Origin: Saccharomycopsis fibuligera x Saccharomycopsis cf. fibuligera
Taxonomy: Eukaryota > Ascomycota > Saccharomycetes > Ascoideales > Saccharomycopsidaceae
Assembly: GCA_001936135.1 (NCBI GenBank)
Contig: CP012816.1
Coordinates: 1,615,501-1,679,500 of the forward strand
DNA: 64,000 nucleotides
Direction of reading: 5' to 3'
The notes under the pieces were generated by a model that worked only from the letters and a program-made list of their open reading frames with translations, had not been told where the DNA came from and made no database searches. Shown here piece after piece: positions 1-10,728 of this stretch (within the stretch, counting starts at the first letter, position 1; each line of letters starts with the position of its first letter). The position numbers and the translations under genes are program-made.

Positions 1-650
1 GCATATATCTATTAGACTGCTAATGTTAAAATCACATTGCCTTAGTCGAAACTATAGAGGCCGTCCTAATAATGAATCAGCTGGCCAAATTCACTTCTCC
101 GGCTACCCAGAAACTTTCTCATGGTGGCTGTTTTATACTATAGAACTTCTTTTTGTTGTCGTTATTTGTTATTGTTCTTATTTTTTTTTACTGTAGTTAT
201 TATTTGGCATTCTTGGTGTTTATTGTTTCTCTTTTTCATTTTTTTTTTTTTTTTTTTTATCAATTTCTAGTTATCCCTCCCACCTCAGTGTATAATATTA
301 TTTGCTGGTAATGTAATATAAGCCGGTTTTTATTATTTCTATCTATAGTAGATGCCTTATATGGCCTGAGTTCGAGCTTCGAATTCAGCTTAAATTTGAT
401 ATGTAGAAAATGTTAGCAAGATATCGAACTTGGTGCAATATTGACAGTTTCCTGGTGACTGTGCTGCAATCTCATCGGGAAAAAAATAGAAATAAAAAAA
501 AATAAAAAAATAAATAAAAACTGAGAAAACATCACAAATATTAGCGACAAGGGAAACGTTATTATAAAGCCAGCCACTTCATGATCAAGCTACCTTAAAC
601 TGCCCTCTTGCAACCCGAAGAAAATTATACTTTTCAGGGAGATATTCACA
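1..650. other. Intergenic, upstream of MSS1
   Basis: No coding or RNA gene is recognisable. The stretch is AT-rich, with a run of T at about 241-258 and an A-rich patch at about 480-520. It presumably holds the MSS1 promoter; no specific site stands out. Confidence 0.6.
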
Positions 651-2606
651 ATGAACTCTGTTTTAGGATCCGTTAAAGTGCGGTATTGTTCCACAAGACA
701 CGCCTTCCCGACCTTCACCATCGCTGCCGTCCGATTCTTTAGCATCAGCAGATCTATAAGATTTCAGCCAACCAGATCAGCTTCCGTCTCCACAACTTTT
801 AGTAGATATAAACCCATCACAATAGCTCAAAATAAACTCAAGTGTAACAAAGATGATGACAGTAACGGCAAAAGTAATAATATTATAATTAATAAGACTC
901 AGTATGGCACTTCCGCCACAGCCAAAACCAACGTACATCTTCCTACAATTTATGCACTCTCTACCGCTCCGGGAAAAGCAGCAGTGGCCATCATTCGAAT
1001 TTCTGGATCAATGTGCAAATACATCTTAAATCAACTTACGCACGGTAGAAAGTTGCCTCAGCTGCGTGTAGCAGTGGTAAGGAAGCTATATTTTCCATTA
1101 GGTATAAATTCTAACGAAAAAGGGCATCAGCAGCGACAGCAGCGACAGCAGCATCGCGTAAAGGATAAAGTTCTTCTTGATAATGCACTAGTTATACTAT
1201 TTGAAGGTCCTCGGTCTTTCACTGGAGAAGACTGTCTTGAGTTGCATCTTCATGGTGGAGTGGCTACAGTGAAATCGGTGCTTCGCGCCATTCAATCCCT
1301 CAATAACATTAATTCTACCAACTCGACAAATAATACAATAAAAGTCACAGCAACAGAAACAAAAGCACAGCAAAATGGAGTCACCCATGACAACAACGAC
1401 GATAAAGAAATAGCAATTATCAGGTATGCTGAAAACGGCGAATTTACTAAACGTGCTTTCCAAAATGGAAGATTTGATTTAACCGCTGCCGAGGCAATTC
1501 GCGACATGATTGACGCTGAAACAGAAACTCAACGAAGTGCAGCAATAAATTCAATGGAAGGCTACAATCGAGTATTCTTCACCGATGTTCGTACAAACTT
1601 GGTCAAGCAATCAGCAATGCTTGCGGCGTTGATTGATTTCGGTGATGATAATCATGATGATCAAGTTGGTGGAGATGACGCGGCCCGTAAGATTTTGAAT
1701 CAGGTCAATGGCGAAATTCAAAAGTTGGAAAAGCAAGTTACTGAGTATTTGAACAAGGCGCAAAAGACCAAAATTTTGCTAACGGGGATTAAGATGACTT
1801 TGGTGGGACCTCCGAATGCAGGAAAATCATCACTCTTGAACTTGATTGCCAATAAGGATGCGGCAATAGTTAGTGAGATCGCTGGCACTACTAGAGACGT
1901 GCTCAGTTTGCCGATGGATATTAATGGGTATAAAGTAGTAGTTGGTGACACTGCCGGAATCAGGCTGGCTGATACTGGAAGAAGTAGCAGCAATGATAAA
2001 AAGCACACGAGTGACATTATTGAGCTCGAAGGAATAAAAAGGGCCAAGGGGATAGCATCCGAAAGTGATATAGTACTAGTAGTACTACCGATTACTGAAC
2101 CTTTGAACACCATTGATAGTGAATTTATTGAATACGTTAAAAGCTTACAACAGGATAACGCCAAGGAAATTATGTTGATTTTGAACAAAACTGATCTTCT
2201 TCTGGTTAATAATGCAACCAAAATCAAGCAGCAACAACAACAACAGCGAGTAAAAGAGTTTGCAGCAAAATTTAATATGCCTATTGATTTAATCAAAACA
2301 ATTTCATGCACCACAAAAACCGGTATAACCGACCTAATGTCAACAATGACCATCAGTTTTCAAAAAATTACAGAATCATTAAACTCGGACCCAATCAGTC
2401 TTTCCGAACGATCCCAGGATATTATCACTAATGATATCTTGTATGGATTTGAACAGTTTCATCAGGCTATGGAATTAGATGATGTGGTGCTTGCTTCAGA
2501 AGCTTTAAAGTCAGCAATTGAAGGAATTGGTAAGATTACTGGTGATGCGGTGGGAGTTGAAGAAATTCTTGGAGTTATTTTTTCTACATTCTGTATAGGT
2601 AAGTAG
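651..2606 (+). CDS. MSS1: Mitochondrial tRNA modification GTPase Mss1 (MnmE/TrmE family)
   Basis: The 651-residue product is the yeast mitochondrial MnmE GTPase, which with the Mto1 partner makes the carboxymethylaminomethyl group on wobble uridine of mitochondrial tRNAs. The first ~95 residues are basic and Ser/Thr-rich, as in a mitochondrial presequence. The MnmE N-domain follows, starting at TIYALSTAPGKAAVAIIRIS. The G domain has a P-loop GPPNAGKSS (386-394), a TTRD switch, GDTAG and NKTD (from 512). The C-terminus is the diagnostic FCIGK with the functional cysteine. A glutamine run in the G domain and low-complexity N/T stretches in the N-domain look like lineage-specific insertions. The ATG at 651 is the first in frame. 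It is transcribed alone, and the next gene is on the opposite strand. Confidence 0.95.
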   Translation: MNSVLGSVKVRYCSTRHAFPTFTIAAVRFFSISRSIRFQPTRSASVSTTFSRYKPITIAQNKLKCNKDDDSNGKSNNIIINKTQYGTSATAKTNVHLPTIYALSTAPGKAAVAIIRISGSMCKYILNQLTHGRKLPQLRVAVVRKLYFPLGINSNEKGHQQRQQRQQHRVKDKVLLDNALVILFEGPRSFTGEDCLELHLHGGVATVKSVLRAIQSLNNINSTNSTNNTIKVTATETKAQQNGVTHDNNDDKEIAIIRYAENGEFTKRAFQNGRFDLTAAEAIRDMIDAETETQRSAAINSMEGYNRVFFTDVRTNLVKQSAMLAALIDFGDDNHDDQVGGDDAARKILNQVNGEIQKLEKQVTEYLNKAQKTKILLTGIKMTLVGPPNAGKSSLLNLIANKDAAIVSEIAGTTRDVLSLPMDINGYKVVVGDTAGIRLADTGRSSSNDKKHTSDIIELEGIKRAKGIASESDIVLVVLPITEPLNTIDSEFIEYVKSLQQDNAKEIMLILNKTDLLLVNNATKIKQQQQQQRVKEFAAKFNMPIDLIKTISCTTKTGITDLMSTMTISFQKITESLNSDPISLSERSQDIITNDILYGFEQFHQAMELDDVVLASEALKSAIEGIGKITGDAVGVEEILGVIFSTFCIGK

Positions 2607-3256
2607 CACCTCAAGCTGAGACAATGTTGAGAGTTTTGTCATTGCCATAAAATATCTGTATAATGCATATATTCGGTATATTCATTGTAGGCTACATTAT
2701 GTAGTCACTGGCAAAATAAAGTCAAAATCAGTTTTGTGAATTGAAAATAAATTCTAATTAAACATGCAAAGTTGTCTCTTTTCGCCAAGGTCCCTGTCAC
2801 TGATCAGCACTTGTATTGTTTATTGCCAAATTTTTGTTGAAATGTATAGTGACTATTGGCTTTGTTAAAGTTATGGACGATTTAAATAGAAAATGCATAT
2901 AAGCGAAATGCCCTTTGCGTTGTATTAGGCTTTTATGCAAATCGTTTAGTCCGTCGTCCTTTATAACAAGTTAAAACATGTATCAATCTTAGTGGCGCTA
3001 ATCTAGTTTCAAACTAGCTCATTTATTATGTCTATCTCTATCAAAGGTATCATCATCAACAAAGAGAAAAAGTGAAACTAGTTCTTGAATTCATGAGTCA
3101 TGGACTATTTTGCTGCTGTATGTTGTCTTATCGAACACAATTTGTGTAACCATAGTAACTCTTGATAACCTCTTTATTTTTCACTGTTTTAGACATACCA
3201 ATACAAATAAAATATGATGCTAATTTCTATTATAGCCTGACAGCAGTACCGCACTC
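2607..3256. other. Intergenic between convergent MSS1 and the BLOC-1 gene
   Basis: The region holds the 3' flanks of two convergent genes. No ORF, tRNA or clear snoRNA was seen. An ATGAGTCAT string at about 3093 matches a Gcn4/AP-1 core, but its position between two 3' ends makes function doubtful. Confidence 0.5.
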
Positions 3257-3666
3257 TTATTTTTTCCCTCTCTTGGACTTTGCCTCAAGCTCTTTAGTCC
3301 ATTGATCTAGTTCTTTGGCAATGGCTTCGAGATTGTCGGTTTGGTTTTCTAGCTCAGTAAGCTTGCTATCGAACGTGCGCAATTCATTGTCTATCAAATT
3401 AGACTTGATTAGTTAAAAATAATAAAATAAAAAATAATATGAAGAAGTCAAAGGCACTTACTTGCTTGCTTTATCTCTCGAGAGTCCTTGATTAACTGCT
3501 CCAATTTGTCCTGTAAACGTACCAGCTTCAATGCTTCGCTGGTGTTCATTTGTTGAATCAAAAGGACGTCATTGAGGAAGACCTCGGTTTCGTTCTCAAT
3601 GACTTTGCCCATATCAGCAAGAGAGTTGCGAATAAGCTCTTTTGAGTTCTTGTTGGAAGATGCCAT
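3257..3666 (-). CDS. BLI1: BLOC-1 subunit, BLI1 / BLOC1S2-like (spliced)
   Basis: Two exons, 3666-3462 and 3390-3257, are joined across a 71-bp intron (GTAAGT donor, TAACTAA-like branch region, TAG acceptor) to give 112 residues. Exon 1 alone would stop shortly after the donor. Splicing adds a helical tail containing KLTELENQTDNLEAIAKELD and ending in KSKRGKK. The whole protein is alpha-helical and coiled-coil. Its C-terminal half resembles human BLOC1S2 (LEQAAYKLDAYSKKLEAK) and yeast Bli1 (113 residues), so length and pattern fit a BLOC-1 complex subunit acting on endosomes. The family is judged from remembered motifs, so BLI1 versus another small coiled-coil subunit is uncertain; the exon structure is firmer. 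It diverges from GUF1 across 273 bp. Confidence 0.7.
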
Positions 3667-3939
3667 GGATGTGGGAACTAGTGATGCTTTGACGACTGTA
3701 TTAGTTGAAGCTCATCATCCATCTGTAGTCTGTGTATAGAAACAACAGTCGGTTAGTGTTATATAGTTAATCCATATATCTGGTATGTACATTAGCATGC
3801 GCTGTCATACACCGCAGCAGATTTTTCTTGCAGAAAACAAAAAAAATGGCCAAAACAATTCTTAACATCAATTTGAAGTCATCTGGTTGATCATTGAACA
3901 GCTTCATCACACTAGATACACTCCAAAAGTAAACATACA

Positions 3940-5982
3940 ATGCAAAGATATTGCGCCGCTACGCTACGGCTGTCTTCCTCTCTACTATCCACGCTTTGGC
4001 AGCAGAATACTCACCGGTACCACCACCATATACTCAAATCAAACAACTCAATAATACGGCATTTTTCAGCATCCTCAGCAACCTATAAAGCAACACCTTC
4101 CCATATTTTAGAACCAGAATCCAGTGCTGCAAGTCAAACAGTAGCTGAACGTATTTCCAATATTCCAATAGAGAACTATCGTAATTTTTCTATTGTGGCG
4201 CACATTGACCACGGTAAGTCCACCCTTAGTGACCGTTTACTTGAACTCACACATGTTATAAAACCAGGCATGAATAAACAAGTCTTGGACCGACTAGACG
4301 TGGAGCGAGAACGTGGTATTACCATCAAAGCACAAACATGTACTATGTTTTATCATTCCGAAAAGACTAACCAAGATTACTTGTTGCATCTCGTTGACTG
4401 CCCTGGCCATGTTGACTTTCGTGCTGAAGTCAGCCGCAGTTTTGCTGCTGTTGGTGGAGCGTTGTTGCTTGTCGATGCTTCTCAGGGTGTGCAAGCACAA
4501 ACTGTAGCAAATTTCTATTTGGCCTATGCAATGGATTTGAAGTTATTGCCAATTATCAATAAGATTGATTTGCCACATGCTGATGTGCCCAGAGCTACTG
4601 AACAAGTCAGAGATTTCTTTGAGTTACCGGTAGAAGATGTCATCAGTGTCAGTGCCAAAACTGGCCAAAATGTTGAACAGATTTTACCATCAATTATCGA
4701 AAAAATTCCAGCACCAACGGGGAAAGTAGATGATCCTTTGAAATTTTTTATTATCGACTCGTGGTATGACTCGTTTGTTGGGGTAATATTACTAGTGAGA
4801 ATTGTTGACGGCACGGTCACTAAAGGCATGAAGATCATATCTGCTCATACCAAAAAGAAATATGAGGTCAAAGAATGTGGTATAATGTATCCGGACAGAT
4901 TACCGTTAAATAAACTTAGTGCTGGTCAAGTAGCTTATGTTGTTCCAGGAATGAAAGTTTCTTCTGAAGCCCTTATTGGTGATACTTTCATGGAGATTGG
5001 TAAAGAAGTGGAACCATTCCCCGGGTTTGAAGAGCCAAAGCCTATGGTGTTTGTCGGTGCGTTTCCTGCGGATGGGGTCGAATTCAAAGTATTGGATGAA
5101 AGGCTTAATTACTTGGTCCTCAACGATAGAAGTGTCACTTTGCAAAAAGAGACCTCCAATGCTTTGGGCCAAGGTTGGAGATTGGGTTTTTTGGGCTCAT
5201 TGCATGCTTCGGTGTTTAAGGAACGACTTGAAAAAGAATACGGTGCCTCATTGATCATCACTACTCCAACAGTACCATATAAATTAATCGATCGTGATGG
5301 CAATGAACATATTGTCACCAATCCTGATGATTTTCCTGATTTGTCAACTATTGGAAAGGGAAAACATAGTAAATATACAGACCTTCAAGAACCATTTGTT
5401 GAAATCATTAGTACATTTCCAGAAGAATACCTTGGCACCGTCATCAAGCTTTGCGAGAATAACCGCGGACAACAAAAGGAAATACAGTATTTGAACGCAT
5501 CAGGCCAAGTGCTCGTGAAGTATGAACTTCCATTAGCCCATCTTGTTGACGATTTCTTTGGTAAGTTAAAATCAGCCACTCGTGGTTTTGCCTCATTGGA
5601 CTATGAAGATAGCGGCTATCAATCGTCAGATATTGTTAAGTTAGAGCTTTTGGTAAATGGGAATGGAATTGATGCACTTGCTCAAGTGATGCATCGTAGT
5701 CAAGTGGAGCAAAATGGTAGAGAATGGGTCAAGAAATTTAAACCATTCGTTAAGAACCATTTATTTGAGGTGGTGATTCAAGCTAGAGCCAATAATAAGA
5801 TCATTGCCAGAGAAACTATCAAAGCTAAGAGAAAAGACGTCTTGCAGAAATTGCACGCTAGTGATATTTCTAGACGAAAAAAATTGTTAGTGAAGCAAAA
5901 GGAAGGGAAAAAGAAGATGAAGGCCATTGGTAGGGTCTCAATTAATCCAGATGCTTATCAATCATTTTTGCGCCGATCATAG
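3940..5982 (+). CDS. GUF1: Mitochondrial translation factor Guf1 (EF4/LepA)
   Basis: The 680-residue protein is the mitochondrial LepA/EF4 GTPase, which binds mitoribosomes and supports translation under stress. Residues 1 to ~70 are basic and Ser/Thr/His-rich and serve as a plausible presequence. The G domain begins with the P-loop AHIDHGKST (87-95), followed by [14 protein letters not shown] and NKIDLP. The LepA-specific C-terminal domain is present, with [14 protein letters not shown] and a basic end ([18 protein letters not shown]). Length matches the family. The ATG at 3940 is the first in frame and leaves a normal presequence length. An in-frame CTG lies at about residue 11 in the presequence, where Leu or Ser would both be tolerated. 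Confidence 0.95.
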   Translation: MQRYCAATLRLSSSLLSTLWQQNTHRYHHHILKSNNSIIRHFSASSATYKATPSHILEPESSAASQTVAERISNIPIENYRNFSIVAHIDHGKSTLSDRLLELTHVIKPGMNKQVLDRLDVERERGITIKAQTCTMFYHSEKTNQDYLLHLVDCPGHVDFRAEVSRSFAAVGGALLLVDASQGVQAQTVANFYLAYAMDLKLLPIINKIDLPHADVPRATEQVRDFFELPVEDVISVSAKTGQNVEQILPSIIEKIPAPTGKVDDPLKFFIIDSWYDSFVGVILLVRIVDGTVTKGMKIISAHTKKKYEVKECGIMYPDRLPLNKLSAGQVAYVVPGMKVSSEALIGDTFMEIGKEVEPFPGFEEPKPMVFVGAFPADGVEFKVLDERLNYLVLNDRSVTLQKETSNALGQGWRLGFLGSLHASVFKERLEKEYGASLIITTPTVPYKLIDRDGNEHIVTNPDDFPDLSTIGKGKHSKYTDLQEPFVEIISTFPEEYLGTVIKLCENNRGQQKEIQYLNASGQVLVKYELPLAHLVDDFFGKLKSATRGFASLDYEDSGYQSSDIVKLELLVNGNGIDALAQVMHRSQVEQNGREWVKKFKPFVKNHLFEVVIQARANNKIIARETIKAKRKDVLQKLHASDISRRKKLLVKQKEGKKKMKAIGRVSINPDAYQSFLRRS

Positions 5983-6823
5983 ATGACTTTGTAACATTAG
6001 TTACAATGATAGTATTTATTACCTAGAATATAAATTCTTTAAAATTAATCAGAAAAAAACGCTACACTCTTATAAATAGCCTTATGTATATTCATTGACT
6101 CATTTTTGATGCCAAGCAATGCCATCGAGTATTAAATGCTAGAACCAACTGTCTATAAACCAAGCTTCTGTTATCTTCGTTTTTTTCACCTTTGAAAGTA
6201 CAGTGATAGCAAAAATTATTATGCAATTGCAATAAAAATTATTTTTCTCAAGTTCAAGACAACTGCTAGAACCGACGAACAACTTTTTTCTGTTCTATTT
6301 TTAATGTTTTTGAAGATTATATTATTTCGTTTCGTTTTTTGATATAAAAAAGAATCTTCTGCTATGCTAATTATTGATCGCTTTCTCAACGCCGCAAGTG
6401 ATAGCAAACTTTGTAAGCGAAAATTTTAAGGTTAATAAAGAGAAATTGAAAATCAAAAAAATTAAGGTGGAGGGGTTGCAGGTGAAAAAAATCTTTTTTT
6501 TATATGAATGGATGAATGGAAGGTGCAAAATTCTATAAACTAGAAATTGAGAAACAAGTTTTCTCATAATTAGACCAGCATTAAAAAATGAAAATTAAAA
6601 AAAAATTGTGAGATAAGAAATAGTAAAATGTAGTAAAAAGCGAGAAAAAAAAAACACAAATGAAAATGATTATAACAATTATAATAATAGTAATAATAAT
6701 AGTAATAATAAAAATAACAATTACATAACTTTGGAATTTGACATTGACGTGGACATAGGGGCATAACATTTTTTTTGAAGTACTTCTCGTTCGTCTTGAA
6801 GACTATGAAAACCACACAAAGGA
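5983..6823. other. Convergent 3' intergenic, GUF1-LOS1
   Basis: This is 841 bp of AT-rich DNA between two 3' ends. It contains an imperfect ATA/GTA trinucleotide run at about 6676-6715 and several A/T homopolymers. ORFs predicted here are low-complexity translations of those runs. Nothing else was seen. Confidence 0.6.
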
Positions 6824-9800
6824 TTATTTATTTGATAACTTGGTAACAAATTGAGCAAAATATTGTTTAAAATCCTTATCACTGAAGTTTACTAAACTTG
6901 ACAAGAAATCGTTGGAGATTTCACTTGGGAAATTAATTTCAACAAAATAAACGTTTTGCAAAAAATTGATTAAAACATCGTTGTAAGAATTGTACAAAAG
7001 TTTCAAAACAAAAGAAATCTCGTTTAAAATCAACCTTGATTGGGCATCCTTCGGGCTAAAGTTTGCGTTTTTAAACGGAATCTCAAAGCAAGCGCTAACC
7101 GAGGTCTTTAACAAATATTCTTCAATTCCATCAATCTTCAATACAATATTCGGTTGAATAGAGTGGATCACATCATCTTTATCAACCAAAGTGCCAGTGT
7201 TCAACAAACTGATAATGTTTTCCAAGATGTTAAAAGACAATTTGCATACCATAGTTTCTTCAATATCATTAATGTACTCAAAAATTGTAGCAACAACCAA
7301 TGGAAAAAGTTTCTGGTTTCTTTCATTAACCAACAAACTGAATACATGGTTATTGACTAAAGTAACAAGGAAAGTTAAGTAAGTCTTTTGAACATTTATT
7401 TTTTGATTTTTCAAGCCATTTAACAAAGGATCGGACTTCAAGATTTCATTGTTGCTTTTTTGCTCAATTTTTAACTTCAACTTGTCCATTACTTTAAAAA
7501 TTCTGTCAAGCAATGATTCGAGCAATTCGTTGAGTAATTGGTAAATGCCAACATCTTTGCTAAAAGAATACACTATCTGGTTAATAAATCCAACAAAGTT
7601 GGTCAATTCAGCACTGCTAATATCTTCGTTACTCAAAACAATTGAAATCAATCTGGTCAAATAACCTTTGGTAGAGCTTTGCAAAATTGGAATAAATCTG
7701 CTAAATGCAAATCTGGCGCTATCTCTAATAGTCTTAAATTGCTTAAAATTTTCGAGAATCACGAGAACCACTTCAGATGCATTTTCAAATTTAGAGACAA
7801 CCGTCTTATTTTGAACATGTTCAGCTGCTACATTAACGTTGCTATTTGGATTATTATATTCAAAACCTCTAGCAAAAGTGCCGATTGCTGTAAGGCAGTG
7901 GTGGGCTTGTAAAATAACCTGCTGTTTATCTAATGGAAACTGCACACTAGGAAAGAGATCCATGCATTGTTTCAAATCATTGAAGAGTGGGCTCAAAATG
8001 ACATCAATCATGTTAGCAATGCTTTCATCAAGACCGCCAGTGGAGCCGCTGCCTTTGTTAGCACATAAGGCAATCAATAAACCAACTGTTTCAAAAAGAT
8101 ATAACTGACTTTCAAAATAACTATCCTCAGTCAACTCTTTATCGTCCTCATCAAAACCTGAATCTTGTTGCAATGCGGCTTTGTTTTCTGGTGAAACTTG
8201 AGCCTTCACGGCAAGCAATGACTGAGAAAGAGCACCAATAAGGTTGTTTAAAATAGATGGTTCAAGAACCGGTTTTGTGAGTTTAATAAATCTTGAAAAT
8301 AAATAAAAACATCTCTTTTGAACCTTTGAGTGCTCATTGAATAACCCGTATTTAGAATTGATAACTTCCAAAATATTGTTTGTCAAGACGTTGTTTTCAT
8401 TAAGGTTTTTGTTATTACCTGCCACGAAGAAGTGGTAGTGCTTGATAATCAAGTCAAGGAAAGTTAGCTGAATTAAAGGATGATCAGCTTTAATCATCAA
8501 ATAGTTTTTCTCAGTAATGAGATCAAGTAAGAATTTTTGGAAAACTAAAAACGGCTGAGATTTATTGATTTCGCTTTTTGGTAATTTCATAGAATTGTTT
8601 CTCAAAATTTCTGAAAAATTTGTCAATTCAAAAAGCCCTAATTCAAAGCTTCTCCAGTCTTTAGTAGTAGATTCATTGAACAATGTACTGTTTATAAAAT
8701 CGGTAATAGTAGAGACAAATAAATCAGGATTAATGGCTGAAATAGCATCCTGAAAAACTTTTAATTTACTTCTAATTTCTTGGAACTCTTGAGCATCTTC
8801 ATCTTCATCTTCGTCGGCCAAACCATCGTCATCTTCATCGTATTTCATTTTTATAATCACTTTTGCGAGCAAGTTAGACAAAAATTCTGCATAGTCTGAC
8901 AAATTGATTATTGATGTATCATTATGTCTGCTAATTTTTTTCAAGATAGTCAAAAAGTTTGAGATAAATGGGAAGACTTGAAGAGAAATGTCATCATAGT
9001 CGTTAGGTAGTATTCTCAAAACATATGGCAAAAGTTCATTGAGACGGGCGAATGCTAATTGTTTTAATTCAATGCTAGAGTCCGGTTTCTCTATAATTAA
9101 TAAATATTCAATTCCAACGGCGTTTATTAGTTTGGATAAGTGTTCATAAAACTGCACTTCTTCATCTTCGTTAGATTCAGTATCGGCATCATTATATTTG
9201 AGTCTATTATCAATAGAGGAGCTAATGATATCATTAATCTTCATCAATGTCAACAACTCCATTTTTTTCTCAGAAGGCATTTTCTTTGAAATGATTTCGA
9301 TGAACAATGTAATAACATCGTTTCTAAGCAATTTAATTTCGAAAAACTGATAAAAGTTATCCAAAAAGTTATTATTGATTACCAAATTAATGTCAATCCA
9401 AGAAACCCAGGAACCAATGGTTTTTAAAAGGTTCTTCAAAATATCAATTTTTAAAGATTCATTTTCATTGTTAGAAAGAGAATTACCAACAAACGTAATT
9501 ATATACTTCCAGTTTAACACTATGCCTTCCATATCATTTAATCTAACAAGATCCTTTAAATTATTGGAAGTCTCAACAGATTTAGAGTCTTTCAAGTACA
9601 ACTGGTCTCCAATTTCGGTATGGATAGAAAGTAAGATACGCAAGTAGTAGTCTATTATGATAATTCTCTTCAAATCATTGGTTTCAGAACTATTTTCGAT
9701 GAGCTTAATGAAACTTTTGAAGAAGCTTGGCCATATATTCAAATATGAATAATAGAAAAGGTAACTGAAAGTAGCAGAGAGCTTATTCTTCAAAAAACCA

Positions 9801-10182
9801 GATCTTTTGTGGTCAACTTCTTCAACAATTGATTTTTTGAAAAATTCCAACAATGTGTCTTTCAAAGTATCCAACTTATCAACTGGCAAGTTCGGAATGG
9901 ATTGATCAATGATTTGAAAAACAAATAACTTCACTGGGTCAGGAGCTTGGTTGTTGTATAAGAGTGGCAAGCATGCTTGCCACCCATCTTCAGAGTTCTT
10001 TACTTCATCAATGAAGCTAAGTGCCTATAAAGCGGTTAGTATTCATTTTAAGCGGCAAACAATAACAAAAAATAATTAGGCGCTATAATACTTTGATAAC
10101 AAAAACATACCTGTTGCTTTAATTCCACAGAGGAAGATGGATTAAAGGCAATCTCAACGGCCTGTAGAACCTGTGCCTCCAT
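6824..10182 (-). CDS. LOS1: tRNA exportin Los1 (exportin-t), spliced
   Basis: The spliced product has 1090 residues. Exon 1 (10182-10111) encodes 24 residues starting MEAQVLQAVEIAFNPSSS. An 86-bp intron (10110-10025) has a GTATGT donor, an AATACTAAC branch point and a TAG acceptor. Exon 2 runs 10024-6824. Without splicing the long frame has no ATG near its N-terminus, and the spliced N-terminus fits the exportin-t start. The protein is an all-helical HEAT-repeat karyopherin. Family signatures include SKVQKRCFYLFSRFIK and DHPLIQLTFLDLIIKHYHFF, typical of Xpo-t/Los1, which exports tRNA from the nucleus with Ran-GTP. An acidic patch (about DEDDDGLADEDEDED) interrupts the solenoid. It diverges from SAE2 across a 546-bp promoter region. 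Confidence 0.92.
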
Positions 10183-10728
10183 TTGAGATAATACTTATGA
10201 TGGATTAGGTAACAAAAGGGTGTTTTTGTGCGCTTTGGAACTTTTTTAATTCCACTGATCTAAGTATGTACCAATGCAAAAAGACAAAACAAGAAAAATA
10301 AAAGAGTACAGAGATCAAAAGTATTGGTTTATATGTATTTTAATTCGTAATATGGATACCAGCAATTAAGGCAGCTAGCTGAATAGATTTAAAATATAGC
10401 TATAGTGGCCTGTGACTATGGGTAATGACTAGTGACTCAGAGCAACGGCTATAGAACAAGAGCCTCACAAGAGAAAACAGAGCGCCCAACTTGGAAATAG
10501 CTCTTTTCTTCTCACCAGAAAATTAAAATTTTTATTTTGAAATCATTGATTTCCGCAGCCCGCGCTGTCGCCGCCTCACGGTGGCCGGGTACCGTTGGCC
10601 CCTCCCTGCTGGTATATCCACGTCGGTAAACATTCGAAGATCGCGATGAGAAATCATAAATAGACGCTGCGACGCTAGACATTGATGGTCATCGCCAGAA
10701 TTGGAATACCAGCAGCGCTCGTGCAAGA
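10183..10728. promoter_or_regulatory. Divergent promoter region LOS1/SAE2
   Basis: The region separates two divergent starts. The part next to SAE2 (about 10550-10640) is noticeably GC-rich, with a near-palindromic GGTGGCCGGGTACCGTTGGCC-type segment, unlike the AT-rich remainder. No factor site can be assigned with confidence. Confidence 0.4.

Noticed and set aside
1718-2353. 211-codon ORF antisense to MSS1
   Set aside because: It mirrors the conserved GTPase domain of MSS1 on the other strand; the hydrophobic composition is a reading artefact.
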